This document shows positions 9,415 to 17,951 of a DNA stretch of 64,000 bases, piece after piece. The notes under the pieces are model-generated. The model was not told the origin of the DNA. It did no database searches and worked only from the letters and a program-made list of their open reading frames with translations. Both the position numbers and the translations under genes were made by a program. The stretch is taken from assembly GCA_947487205.1 (NCBI GenBank), contig CANKVU010000013.1, positions 62,001-126,000 on the forward strand, given 5' to 3'. How positions within the stretch are numbered: the first letter of the stretch is position 1; the number at the start of each line of letters is the position of its first letter. Origin of the DNA: an uncultured Paracoccaceae bacterium (GTDB lineage Bacteria; Pseudomonadota; Alphaproteobacteria; Rhodobacterales; Rhodobacteraceae).

Positions 9415-10275
9415 TCACCCCGCGATGAGGCCGTACTGGTTCGCCTTCATCCGCAGGAACCCCAGCCCCTCGGTCAGCACCTCGTCGCGGGACGGCGCCA
9501 CGTCGCGCCACACCGACAGCGCGTCGGCGATCTGCGGGGGAACGGTGATGAAGGCCTCCATCGCCATGCCACCCTTGAACTCGATCGCCGCCAGCGCGGC
9601 GAAGATCTCGTCCCAGGCGATGTTGTCGCGCCCGGGCGTGCCGCGGTCCGAGGCGGAGAGATGGATGTATTTCAGGTGTTCGCGGGCGTGCAGGATGCCG
9701 GTCGCGATGCCCTTCTCCTCGATGTTCATGTGATAGGTGTCGAGATGCACGAACAGGTTGTCGGCGCCCACCCGCTCGCAGAGCGCCACGGCCTGCTCGG
9801 CGGTGTTGAGAAGGTGATTCTCGTACCGGTTCACCGCCTCCAGCCCATAGAGCAGCCCGTGCCGCCGGGCATGCGCCGCGGCCTTCTCGACCACCCGGGC
9901 GGTCGCGTCGTACTCGGCTTCGGTGGGCGGCTTGCCGGTTCGCTGCCCGATGCCGCCATAGATCACGCCGCTGATCGCCTTGGCGCCGATCGCCGCCGAC
10001 GTCTCGATCGCGAACTTGAGCGCGTCGAGCGCCGCGTCGGGATTATTCGTGGGCAGCTTGTCGAGGGGCAGCCCCAGCGAGGCCACGCATTCCACTTCGG
10101 CCGTGTCCAGAAGGCGCTTCGTATGCGCGCGGTCGAGGTTTTCTGGATCGAGCATGGTGATCTCGAGGAAGTCGATGTCGTGCCGCGCCGCTTCGGGGAT
10201 GGCGAATTCCGCCGCCTCGCGGGTCCATTCCATCGCCCACATGGCGGTATGCACGCCGAATCCGCTGACACTCAT
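9415..10275 (-). CDS. Sugar isomerase/epimerase (TIM barrel, tagatose/psicose 3-epimerase type)
   Basis: A 286-residue xylose-isomerase-like TIM barrel. Conserved metal-ligand regions are visible: YGLEAVNRYENH (glutamate), VHLDTYHMNIEE (aspartate/histidine), IHLSASDRG and a C-terminal MEAF (glutamate). The pattern matches D-tagatose/D-psicose 3-epimerases and their relatives acting on free or phosphorylated ketoses. It is the last gene of the ABC-transporter operon transcribed from 14951 leftwards, 40 bp after the second permease, so it probably processes the imported sugar. The exact substrate is not determined. Confidence 0.82.
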   Translation of the reverse strand: MSVSGFGVHTAMWAMEWTREAAEFAIPEAARHDIDFLEITMLDPENLDRAHTKRLLDTAEVECVASLGLPLDKLPTNNPDAALDALKFAIETSAAIGAKAISGVIYGGIGQRTGKPPTEAEYDATARVVEKAAAHARRHGLLYGLEAVNRYENHLLNTAEQAVALCERVGADNLFVHLDTYHMNIEEKGIATGILHAREHLKYIHLSASDRGTPGRDNIAWDEIFAALAAIEFKGGMAMEAFITVPPQIADALSVWRDVAPSRDEVLTEGLGFLRMKANQYGLIAG

Positions 10276-10315
10276 TTGGCAGGTCCTTTGGTTTGAAGGT
10301 GGGGGCCGCGCCCGG

Positions 10316-11323
10316 TCACCGGCGCGCGGCAGGCCCGAACCGGGCCCAGAGGTGGCGGCTCGCCATGACGAGCACGAGGATGCCGCCCCAGAGCGCGGTG
10401 GCCAGGTGCTGGTTGGTGCCGAGCAGGTTCAGCCCCGAACCGATGACCTGCAGGATCACCAGCGCCAGGACCACCGGTCCGATCCGCCCGAACCCCCCGA
10501 ACGGATCGACCCGGCCGAGAAAGCAGGCGAGCACGGTGATCAGCAGATAGGCCTCGCCGTGGCCGACGCGGACGGAATTGAACCGGCTCGCCATCACGAT
10601 GCCGGCGATGGCGCACATCAGACCGGACAGGACGTAGACCATGGTCAGGACGTGGCGGATGTCGACGCCCGAATACCGCGTCGCCTGCGGGTTCGAGCCG
10701 AGCATGTAGATCGAGAATCCGAGCCGCGTCCGCGTCAGGATCAGCGCCCAGAGCGCCACGCAGACCGCGAGGATCAGCAGCGGCACCGGCACGCCCAGCA
10801 CCGTGCCCTGCCCCAGTTGCACCAGTTCGGGCGGAAAGCCCGACACGCTGCCGCCGCGGGTCAGGTATTCGCCGAGGCCGCGCAGGAAGATCATCATCGC
10901 CAGCGAGGCGAGGATCGGATGCGCCCCGGTATAGGCGACGATCGCGCCCAGAAGCCACCCGATCGCCGCACCGCTCAGGAGCGCCAGGACGATGCCGAGG
11001 AGGAGCGCGCCCGTGCCCGCGTCGCTGCCGCCGAACCAGGTCAGCGTCCAGGCGAGCACCAGCCCCGACATGTTGGCCGAGAAGGTGACGGCGAGGTTCA
11101 GCCCCCCCGAGAGCAGCGGGATCATCATCGCCAGGGTGAGCAGGCCCAGTTCCGGCAGCTGGAACGCGATGGAGGAGAAGGTCGCCCCGGTCAGGAAGCG
11201 GTCCGTGATCGCGCTGAACAGGACGATGAGGGCAAAGAGGACGCCGCAGAGCGTCAGCGTCTCGCCTCCCGGCACCAGGCCGCGCCAGCCGCGCGCGGGC
11301 CGAGGGTTCGCTGTTTCGGTCAT
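10316..11323 (-). CDS. Sugar ABC transporter permease (RbsC/LsrD type), second subunit
   Basis: A 335-residue polytopic membrane protein of the BPD_transp_2 family with about 8-10 hydrophobic helices and the coupling-region motif GSNPQATRYSGVD. The ATG at 11323 overlaps the stop of the preceding permease (ATGA, 4 bp), indicating translational coupling; the longer frame to 11791 is rejected. It forms a heterodimeric channel with its neighbour. Such paired permeases occur in pentose, rhamnose and AI-2-type importers. Confidence 0.88.
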   Translation of the reverse strand: MTETANPRPARGWRGLVPGGETLTLCGVLFALIVLFSAITDRFLTGATFSSIAFQLPELGLLTLAMMIPLLSGGLNLAVTFSANMSGLVLAWTLTWFGGSDAGTGALLLGIVLALLSGAAIGWLLGAIVAYTGAHPILASLAMMIFLRGLGEYLTRGGSVSGFPPELVQLGQGTVLGVPVPLLILAVCVALWALILTRTRLGFSIYMLGSNPQATRYSGVDIRHVLTMVYVLSGLMCAIAGIVMASRFNSVRVGHGEAYLLITVLACFLGRVDPFGGFGRIGPVVLALVILQVIGSGLNLLGTNQHLATALWGGILVLVMASRHLWARFGPAARR

Positions 11324-12342
11324 CTGGCGTCTCCTGCGGGTCTGTGGATGCCGCGCAGGCGGCGGCCCTTCTCGGCCAGAAGGCCCAGGCTCTCGCTCGA
11401 CATGCTGATCGCGACGAGGATGATCGCGCCCACGATCATGCGGAAGGCATAGGGCGAGACGCCGAGCAGGTTCAGCCCGTTCTGCGTGATCGAGACGAGC
11501 GCGAGGCCCAGGACCGCGCCCAGGAGCGTGCCGCGCCCGCCGCCCAGGCGGGCACCGCCCAGGACCACGGCGGCCAGCACCTCGAGCTCGCGCCCATAGA
11601 GCGCGTTGGGTACCACCTCCTGGGCGTAATGCGCCTGCATCAGCCCCGCGACGCCCGCACAGGCGCCGAGCCATCCGTAGGCCAGGTAATGCATGGCGCC
11701 GATATGGATGCCGAGCCGCCGCGCCGCTTCGGGATTGTCGCCCATGGCAAAGAGCTGGCGACCGATGCTCAGCCGGCGCAGCAGCACCCATGTCGCCAGA
11801 AGCACCCCGGCCATCACCGCGACGGGCAGCGTGATCTCGGCCCAGCCCGCCGCGGTCTCGTGCTCGAAGAGCACCACACGCGAAATCATCCAGTCGGGCA
11901 GCAGATAGATCGACACCCCCACGGTGAAGAACATCAGGAGCCCGAAGAACAGGTTGAAGGTCGCGATCGTCACCACGATCGAGATGATGCGGAAATGGTG
12001 GATCAACCCGGCATTGATCGCCCCGAGCGCCGCGCCGAACCCGATCGACAGCGCGAAGCCCAGCGCCCAGTTGCCGCCGCCGATCTGCATCAGCGTGATC
12101 GCGGTCAGGTATTGCACGACCGAGGCGCCCACCGCGAACGAGATGTCGATCCCCCCCGCCACCAGCACCACGAGCAGCCCGGCCGCGAAGATCAGGTTCA
12201 CGGCCGAATAGTTCAGCAGGTCGAAGGCGTTGACCAGCGTGAAGAAGGTGTCGGTGGTCAGTGACAGCACCAGGCAGATCGCCGCGATCACCGCGACGAG
12301 CCAGGCCTCGGTGCCGCCGATGCGGACGCGCATGTCAGCCAT
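11320..12342 (-). CDS. Sugar ABC transporter permease (RbsC/LsrC type), first subunit
   Basis: A 340-residue inner-membrane permease of the same BPD_transp_2 family. Hydrophobic helices start at residue 14, followed by the characteristic LVVLVAGGIDISFAVGA segment and the MGDNPEAARRLGI coupling loop. The start overlaps the ATPase gene by 8 bp and the stop overlaps the next permease by 4 bp, so ATPase-permease-permease form a tightly coupled unit. Two different permeases rather than one argues against a plain RbsC homodimer. Confidence 0.88.
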   Translation of the reverse strand: MADMRVRIGGTEAWLVAVIAAICLVLSLTTDTFFTLVNAFDLLNYSAVNLIFAAGLLVVLVAGGIDISFAVGASVVQYLTAITLMQIGGGNWALGFALSIGFGAALGAINAGLIHHFRIISIVVTIATFNLFFGLLMFFTVGVSIYLLPDWMISRVVLFEHETAAGWAEITLPVAVMAGVLLATWVLLRRLSIGRQLFAMGDNPEAARRLGIHIGAMHYLAYGWLGACAGVAGLMQAHYAQEVVPNALYGRELEVLAAVVLGGARLGGGRGTLLGAVLGLALVSITQNGLNLLGVSPYAFRMIVGAIILVAISMSSESLGLLAEKGRRLRGIHRPAGDAR

Positions 12343-13864
12343 GGACGGCCTCCTCCATGCTCAGCAGGTCGGTCTGGGCGGGCACGAATTCCTCCACGAT
12401 GCGGCCGTCGCGCATGTGCAGGACCCGGTCCGCGTTGAAATAGACCTCCGGCGTCTCGTCCGAGATCAGCAGGATCGCCATGCCCTCCCGGGCGAGGCCG
12501 TCCACGATCTCGAAGATGCCGGCGCGCGCGCCCACGTCGACGCCCACCGTGGGCGCGTCGAGGATCAGCAGCTTCGGGTTCGTCGCCAGCCACTTGGCCA
12601 GGACGATGCGTTGCTGGTTGCCCCCCGACAGGGTCGAGACCGGGTCCGTCGGAGAGCCGATCTTGACCCGCAGGCGGTCGATCCACCGATCCGCGACCCG
12701 GGCCTTGCGCGCCGGCGAGAGCAGGCCCCCGGCGCCCCGGACCCGGTCCAGCACCGTCACCACCACGTTGTCCTCGATCGGCTGGTCCTGCACGAGGCCG
12801 AGCGACAGGCGGTCCTCGGACACATAGGCGATGCCCGCCGCGATCGCGTCGCGGTTCGAGCCGAGGCGCAGCTTGCGCCCGTCGAGCCTGACCGTGCCCG
12901 CGCCGGGCGGCGTCATGCCGAAGAGCGACAGCGCCAGCTCGGTGCGCCCCGCCCCCAGCCGCCCCGTCAGGCCGAGGATCTCGCCCGGCGCGATCTGGAA
13001 CGAGATGTCCGCGTATTCCCCGTCCCGCGTCAGCCCCTCGACGGCCAGGACCGGACGGCCCGTGGCGGCGCGCGAGGTATGCGTCTCGTAGTCGAAGGTC
13101 GTGCCGGTCATCAATTCGGTCAGGCGCGTCTGCGTCATGCCGTCGGTCGGGTAGGTGCCGACATAGCGTCCGTCGCGCAGCACCGTGACCCGGGAGCAGA
13201 CGTCCAGGACCTCGGCCAGGCGGTGGCTGACGAAGACGACGGCGATCCCCTGCGCCGACAGCCGGCGGACGATGGCAATGAGCGCCTCCGTCTCGGCGCG
13301 CGACAGCGACGCGGTGGGTTCGTCCATGAAGATGAGCGCCGCCTCGGCGACCAGCGCGCGGGCGATGGCGACCAGCTGGCGCTTGGCGATGGACAGCGTG
13401 CGGACCGGCGCGTCCAGATCCACCGCCACCCCCAGCCGCTGCAGGATCTCGGCGGCCTCGCGGCGCAGGGCGGATTGGCTGACCAGCGACGGGCGCCGGC
13501 CCAGATTGCGCTCGAAGGCGACGTTCTCGGCGACGCTCATCTCGGGAAACAGCGCCAGATCCTGCCAGATCACCTGGATTCCGAGCGCCCGCGCCCGCGC
13601 CGGGTCGAGATCCTCCAGCGCCGCGCCGCGCCATTCGATCACCGCGCCGGGTTCGGGGCGGTGGACGCCGCTGACCGTCTTGATCAGCGTCGACTTCCCG
13701 CAGCCGTTCTCGCCGGCCAGGCACAGGACCTCTCCCGGCCGGACGCTGAACGAGATGTCGTCGAGCGCCTGGACACCGCCGAAGCGCTTCGAGACGTGTT
13801 CCATCCTCAGCAGGTACGCGTCCTGCCCGGGGCCGTTGCCGGCCCTGTCCTCGTCGCGCTCCAT
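12335..13864 (-). CDS. Sugar ABC transporter ATPase, duplicated-domain type (RbsA/LsrA family)
   Basis: A 509-residue protein with two ABC domains. The first has an intact Walker A, GENGCGKST (about residues 50-58), and Walker B, LIFMDEPTA. The second has the usual degenerate P-loop GRLGAGRTE and an intact LSGGNQQR signature with LLILDAPTVGVD. The ATG at 13864 has GGAGGGTTGCG before it. It energises the two permeases downstream. The gap to the binding-protein gene holds a strong hairpin. Confidence 0.9.
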   Translation of the reverse strand: MERDEDRAGNGPGQDAYLLRMEHVSKRFGGVQALDDISFSVRPGEVLCLAGENGCGKSTLIKTVSGVHRPEPGAVIEWRGAALEDLDPARARALGIQVIWQDLALFPEMSVAENVAFERNLGRRPSLVSQSALRREAAEILQRLGVAVDLDAPVRTLSIAKRQLVAIARALVAEAALIFMDEPTASLSRAETEALIAIVRRLSAQGIAVVFVSHRLAEVLDVCSRVTVLRDGRYVGTYPTDGMTQTRLTELMTGTTFDYETHTSRAATGRPVLAVEGLTRDGEYADISFQIAPGEILGLTGRLGAGRTELALSLFGMTPPGAGTVRLDGRKLRLGSNRDAIAAGIAYVSEDRLSLGLVQDQPIEDNVVVTVLDRVRGAGGLLSPARKARVADRWIDRLRVKIGSPTDPVSTLSGGNQQRIVLAKWLATNPKLLILDAPTVGVDVGARAGIFEIVDGLAREGMAILLISDETPEVYFNADRVLHMRDGRIVEEFVPAQTDLLSMEEAVHG

Positions 13865-13913
13865 CGCAACCCTCCAGCGGGACGCCCGGCCCCGTCCCGT
13901 CCCCCGAGATGAC

Positions 13914-13939
13914 GGGCCGGCGCCGCGCGGCGCCGGCCC
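13914..13939 (-). other. Intercistronic 13-bp perfect hairpin after the binding-protein gene
   Basis: A perfect 26-bp palindrome: GGGCCGGCGCCGC followed by its exact complement, 8 bp after the binding-protein stop and about 50 bp before the ATPase start. No T tract follows on the transcribed strand, so it is more likely a 3'-stabilising stem that keeps binding-protein mRNA above the rest of the operon than a full terminator. Confidence 0.7.
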
Positions 13940-13946
13940 TTGTGGA

Positions 13947-14951
13947 TCACAGGCCCATCGCGGCCAGGTCGTCCACGGTCGTCTCGTTGATCTCCACCAG
14001 CTGGTCGACGATGATGTCCTTGCCCTCGACATCCGGATCGATCGTGCCCAGCCCCTCGATCTCCATGCCCGCCTCGATCGGCTCGCCGCGGGCCAGCATG
14101 GTGCCGAGCGTGACGAAGACCTCGCCCGCCTGCTTGGGGTTCCACATGTAGCCGCCGCTCAGCACCCCGTCATGGACCAGGCTGCGCCCCTGCCCCGGCG
14201 AGAACGGCCCCAGCACCTTGACCTCGCCTTCGCGACGGCGTTCCTGGACGGCCCGCGCGGCGCCGATCGGCCCTTGGCTCCCGAAGGCGAGGAAGCCGCC
14301 GATATCCTCGTGCGCCCGCATCAGGTCGAGCGCGGTCCGGCGCGAGGCATCCACGTCCTCGGCCACGCCATAGCGGTCGCCGACCTGCTCCATCTCGGGG
14401 TGGTTCTCTTCGAGATAGGCGATGGCGGCGTCGGCCCAGGCATTGTGCAGCGGCACGGTCAGCCCGCCGACGAAGACGGCGTACTTGCCCTCGCCGCCCA
14501 GCAACTCGGCCAGCCGCCGCCCGTAGGCCTCGCCGAAGCCCTGCGCCGAGGCCAGCTCGAAATCCCAGTCCACGTTCTGCTGGTCGGGCGATTCGTGCGT
14601 CAGCACGTGGATGCCCTGCTCCATCGCGCGACCCAGGACCGGCTCCAGCACCGCGGCGTCGTTCGGCACGACGCCGATCACGTCGACGCCCTGGGCGATC
14701 AGGTCCTCCACCGCGCGCACCTGGAGCGCGGGATCGGCGCTGGTCGGGCCGATCATCGTGGCCTCGACGCCGAGTTCCTGCGCGCGCTCCTCGATCCCGG
14801 CTTCCATGGCGTTGAACCACGGGATGCCGCCGATCTTCACGACCACGCCGATCTTCGGCGTGTCCTGCGCCGCGGCGGGCGCGGCCGCGGCGATCGCCGC
14901 GGCGGCGGCGGCGGCCATCAGGCCACGCCTCTTCAGGGTCAGTTTCGGCAT
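13947..14951 (-). CDS. Periplasmic sugar-binding protein (RhaS/LsrB-like)
   Basis: A 334-residue substrate-binding protein. The ATG at 14951 follows GGGAGGATCACGA. The signal peptide (about 1-28) ends in APAAAQ. The Peripla_BP_4 fold follows, with blocks ALQVRAVEDLIAQGVD, VLTHESPDQQNVDWDFE and GEVFVTLGTML. The acidic HESPDQ segment and the later FSPGQG resemble LsrB/RhaS-type proteins, so the ligand could be a deoxy-sugar, pentulose or AI-2-like furanosyl compound. First gene of the operon, controlled by the divergent LacI-type regulator. Confidence 0.85.
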   Translation of the reverse strand: MPKLTLKRRGLMAAAAAAAIAAAAPAAAQDTPKIGVVVKIGGIPWFNAMEAGIEERAQELGVEATMIGPTSADPALQVRAVEDLIAQGVDVIGVVPNDAAVLEPVLGRAMEQGIHVLTHESPDQQNVDWDFELASAQGFGEAYGRRLAELLGGEGKYAVFVGGLTVPLHNAWADAAIAYLEENHPEMEQVGDRYGVAEDVDASRRTALDLMRAHEDIGGFLAFGSQGPIGAARAVQERRREGEVKVLGPFSPGQGRSLVHDGVLSGGYMWNPKQAGEVFVTLGTMLARGEPIEAGMEIEGLGTIDPDVEGKDIIVDQLVEINETTVDDLAAMGL

Positions 14952-15023
14952 TCGTGATCCTCCCTCGGTCGGTGATGGGCGCCCATTCCTCCCGAACCGG
15001 CGCGCCAACGGCTTCCGTCGATC

Positions 15024-15041
15024 TGCTAAATCCTTTTAGCA
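15024..15041. promoter_or_regulatory. Candidate operator 1 in the LacI divergon
   Basis: Inverted repeat TGCTAAA (15024-15030), 4-bp spacer TCCT, TTTAGCA (15035-15041). It lies midway between the divergent starts of the binding-protein gene (14951) and the LacI-type regulator (15097), where an autoregulating repressor would bind. It is the only AT-rich stretch in the interval. Confidence 0.6.
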
Positions 15042-15067
15042 TGGCGTGTCAATCGGCATCGCGCTAG

Positions 15068-15085
15068 GTCTGGTCCGGACCAGAC
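15068..15085. promoter_or_regulatory. Perfect 18-bp palindrome abutting the regulator Shine-Dalgarno
   Basis: GTCTGGTCCGGACCAGAC is a perfect 18-bp palindrome ending at 15085. The Shine-Dalgarno AGGAG starts at 15086 and TTG at 15097. The TGGT/ACCA half-sites resemble FadR-type GntR operators more than LacI ones. It may be an operator for another regulator, or a stem that limits translation of the regulator. Confidence 0.55.
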
Positions 15086-15096
15086 AGGAGCCCGCC

Positions 15097-16134
15097 TTGG
15101 CACCGCCCAAAAAGCCGCCGCCGCCGCGTCCCACCGCGAAGAAGGCCACGATACGGGAGCTCGCTGTGGCATCCGGGGCCTCGATCTCGACCGTCAGCCT
15201 GGTCATGAACGGCAGCTGGGAGCGGTACCGGATCACGCCCGCGACGGCCGAACGCGTGCGTGCGGCGGCGCGGACGCTCGGCTACGCGCCGAACCAGAAC
15301 GCCCGCGCCCTGCGGTTGCAGCGCTCGTCGCTGGCCGGGATGATCGTTCCCCATCACCGCAACCGCTTCTTCGCCGGCCTCGCCGAAAGCTTCGAGAGCC
15401 ACGCCCGTGCCCGCGGCCTCGTCCCGATCGTCGTCAGCACCCAGCGCGACCCCGCGACCGAGCGCGAGGTCGCGGCAACCCTCGTCATGCAGGGCGTCGA
15501 ATTGCTGGTCGTCAGCGGCGTGCGGGACCCCTCGGACATCAACCGCCTCTGCAGGGAGAAAGGGGTGCGCTCGGTCAACGTGGACCTGCCCGGCCCGGAC
15601 GCCTTCTCGGTGGTGACCGACAACCGCGCCGGTGCCGAGACGCTGACCCGGCACCTGCTGCGAGACTTCACCGGCGACGGGCCGGTGCTGTTCTTGGGCG
15701 GGTTCGACTCCGAATACGCCACCGACCTGCGGGTGGAAGGATTCCTGGCCGCGCTCGACGCGGTCGGCCGCCCGCGCGCGGAGGCGCGCATCCTGCGCTG
15801 CGGCTACCACCCCGCGGCCGCGCATGCGGTGCTGGACGACATGCTGGCCCGGAACGACTTCCCCCGTGCCCTCCTCGTCAATTCCATCACCGCCTTCGAG
15901 GGGTTCGCGACCCTCTGGCGCAACCATGGCGACCGGATCGGGGCGCCGCGGATCGCCTGTTTCGACTGGGACCCGTTCGCGGCCTGCCTGCCGCTGCCCA
16001 CGGTGATGCTGCGCCAGGACGTGGAGGCGCTGGTCGGCGCCTGCTTCGACTGGTTCGGCGGCACGAGCGACCGGACGGGCGAGATCGAGATCGTGCCGGC
16101 GCAGATGGTACTCGACCGGATCGCCGCGCCCTGA
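15097..16134 (+). CDS. LacI-family transcriptional regulator
   Basis: About 345 residues from the TTG at 15097, chosen because AGGAG lies 6 nt upstream. The GTG at 15046 would run through the palindrome and has no Shine-Dalgarno. A proline/lysine-rich N-terminus precedes the LacI helix-turn-helix TIRELAVASGASISTVSLVM, followed by the hinge region ARALRLQRSS and a periplasmic-binding-protein-like effector domain to the end. It diverges from the sugar ABC operon and is expected to repress it until the transported sugar binds. Two palindromes sit in the shared intergenic region. Confidence 0.87.
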   Translation: MAPPKKPPPPRPTAKKATIRELAVASGASISTVSLVMNGSWERYRITPATAERVRAAARTLGYAPNQNARALRLQRSSLAGMIVPHHRNRFFAGLAESFESHARARGLVPIVVSTQRDPATEREVAATLVMQGVELLVVSGVRDPSDINRLCREKGVRSVNVDLPGPDAFSVVTDNRAGAETLTRHLLRDFTGDGPVLFLGGFDSEYATDLRVEGFLAALDAVGRPRAEARILRCGYHPAAAHAVLDDMLARNDFPRALLVNSITAFEGFATLWRNHGDRIGAPRIACFDWDPFAACLPLPTVMLRQDVEALVGACFDWFGGTSDRTGEIEIVPAQMVLDRIAAP

Positions 16135-16143
16135 GCGGCGCGG

Positions 16144-17112
16144 TCAGGCCCGCGCGAGGACCGCGGCCGCCGTGCCCGCGTCGGTCACCAGCGTATCGAC
16201 GATGCCGCGTCCCAGCAGCGCCCGTACCACCGTCACCTTGTGCGCGCCGCCAGCGGCCAGGATGACGTTCGCGATGCCCCTCAGATCGTCGAGGGTGATG
16301 CCGATGACGCGGCTGTTCAGCGGGTGGTCGATGGGCCGCCCCTCGGCATCGATCACGGTCCCGAGGACATCGCCCACCGCGCCCGCGGCGCGCAACTCCT
16401 CCGGCGTCACGTCGCTCGGCAGGGCCGAGCGGATCAGCAGGTTCCGGTCCGAGATGTCGCTCGTGGCCAGCGCGATCGCGTCGCAGGAGCGGATTCCTTC
16501 CAGCACCGAGCGGAACACGTCGATCTCGAGGATCGCGTCCCGCGACGCCGCCGTCCCGGCAAAGAGCGGCGCGGGAAAGTATTTCCGCCGCGCCCCCACG
16601 AGGTCGGCGAGCCGCGCGGTCAGCTCGGCGCAGTTCGTCTGCGACCCCTCGACGAGGCCCACCATGGCCGACACCATCTCCATTTCGGGACGGTGGAGCG
16701 GCGCCACATGGCGCAGGGCGGCGTTCAGCGTGCCGCCCCAGCCGACGCCCACCCTCAGGATCGCGGGATCGGCCAGCACGTCGTTCAACAGGTTGCCGAG
16801 CGCCGCGCCCACCATGGATTGCACGTCCGTGCCGCCCAGCGGCTCCGGCGTGACATAGGCCCGCGCCAGCCCGAACCGTTCGGTCAGCGCCGCCTCCAGC
16901 TCGAAACAGGCCGAGAACCGCGCGTCGAGGGAGATGCGGACCAGCCCCTGCCGCTTGCCCTCCGCCAGGGCGCGATTGATCCGCAACCGGGTGCACCCCA
17001 TCCGCGCGGCGATCTTCTCCTGCGTCAGGCCCTCGACGTGGTAGGCCCAGGCGACGCGAGCGAGGAATCGCTGCTCGGCCGACGCGTGGCGTCCCCCCGT
17101 CCGGTCGTCCAT
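16144..17112 (-). CDS. SorC/EryD-family transcriptional regulator
   Basis: A 322-residue protein. The N-terminal helix-turn-helix (LTQEKIAARMGCTRLRINRA, about 29-48) is followed by the sugar-binding domain PF04198 (about 65-320), which binds phosphorylated sugars and resembles an isomerase fold. Conserved VGVGWGGTL is visible. It is transcribed with the upstream ABC permease genes (4-bp gap from 17117), so it is probably autoregulated. EryD-type members control polyol (erythritol, sorbitol) operons, which fits the neighbouring pentitol genes. Confidence 0.85.
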   Translation of the reverse strand: MDDRTGGRHASAEQRFLARVAWAYHVEGLTQEKIAARMGCTRLRINRALAEGKRQGLVRISLDARFSACFELEAALTERFGLARAYVTPEPLGGTDVQSMVGAALGNLLNDVLADPAILRVGVGWGGTLNAALRHVAPLHRPEMEMVSAMVGLVEGSQTNCAELTARLADLVGARRKYFPAPLFAGTAASRDAILEIDVFRSVLEGIRSCDAIALATSDISDRNLLIRSALPSDVTPEELRAAGAVGDVLGTVIDAEGRPIDHPLNSRVIGITLDDLRGIANVILAAGGAHKVTVVRALLGRGIVDTLVTDAGTAAAVLARA

Positions 17113-17116
17113 GGCG

Positions 17117-17950
17117 CTATTTCACCGCCCCCATGGTCAGGCCGCGCACCAGCTGCTTGGAAGCGATTAGCGCGAAGATCAGCACCGGAATGACGATCAG
17201 GGTCGAGGTGGCCATGATCTTTCCGTAGGGCAGGCTGTAGCCCTCCATGTAGCTGATCGCCATGGCCGGCGCGGTCTTGGCGTCGTTGCGCGTCAGCACG
17301 ATGGCATAGAGAAGCTCGTTCCAGGAGAAGATGAACGAGAAGATCGAGCTGACCGCCACCGCCGGCATCGCCAGCGGCAGGCAGATGGCGCGAAAGATCG
17401 TCCAATGCCCCGCCCCCTCCAGGATCGCCGCCTCGTCCAGGTCGAACGGGATCGAGCGGAACTGGTCGGTGCATAGCCAGATGACGATCGGCAGGTTGAA
17501 GGTCAGGTAGACCAGGATCAGCACCAGCTTGGTGTCCAGCAGCCCGACCCAGCGCACGATCAGGAAGAACGGCAGCGCCAGCACGATCGGCGACACCATG
17601 CGGTTGGTGATGAACCAGAACCACAGGTCCGACTTGCCGCGGAACTCGAACCGCGCCAGCGCATAGGCCGCCGGGCAGCCCAGCGCCACCGCCAGCACCG
17701 TGGTGGAGACCGCGACGATCAGGGAATTGATCATCGTCTCGCCCACCCCGTCCTCGAACAGGACCTCGGTGTAGTTCGACAGCGTCGGGTCGAAGATCCA
17801 TTGCGGCGGCTCGGACAGGGCCACGATCTGGGTCTTCAGGCTGGTCGTGACCATCCAGTAGAACGGAAAGACGCAGAACAGCAGGATGCAGACCAGCAGG
17901 ATGATCTGCGGCGCCAGGCTGCGCGCCGAGGTGGAACCGGTCGCGGCCAT
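17117..17950 (-). CDS. Polyol/sugar ABC transporter permease (MalG type)
   Basis: A 277-residue inner-membrane protein of the CUT1 carbohydrate family, with about six hydrophobic helices. The coupling EAA loop reads EAAILEGAGHWTIFRAICLP. It starts one base after the preceding permease ends, so the two are coupled. Together with the second permease, the binding protein and the divergently encoded MalK-type ATPase it would make a complete polyol importer. Confidence 0.9.
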   Translation of the reverse strand: MAATGSTSARSLAPQIILLVCILLFCVFPFYWMVTTSLKTQIVALSEPPQWIFDPTLSNYTEVLFEDGVGETMINSLIVAVSTTVLAVALGCPAAYALARFEFRGKSDLWFWFITNRMVSPIVLALPFFLIVRWVGLLDTKLVLILVYLTFNLPIVIWLCTDQFRSIPFDLDEAAILEGAGHWTIFRAICLPLAMPAVAVSSIFSFIFSWNELLYAIVLTRNDAKTAPAMAISYMEGYSLPYGKIMATSTLIVIPVLIFALIASKQLVRGLTMGAVK

Positions 17951-17951
17951 G

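Noticed and set aside
15046-15096. GTG start for the LacI-type regulator
   Set aside because: The extension would be encoded by the palindrome and operator region and lacks a Shine-Dalgarno; the TTG at 15097 has AGGAG at ideal spacing.
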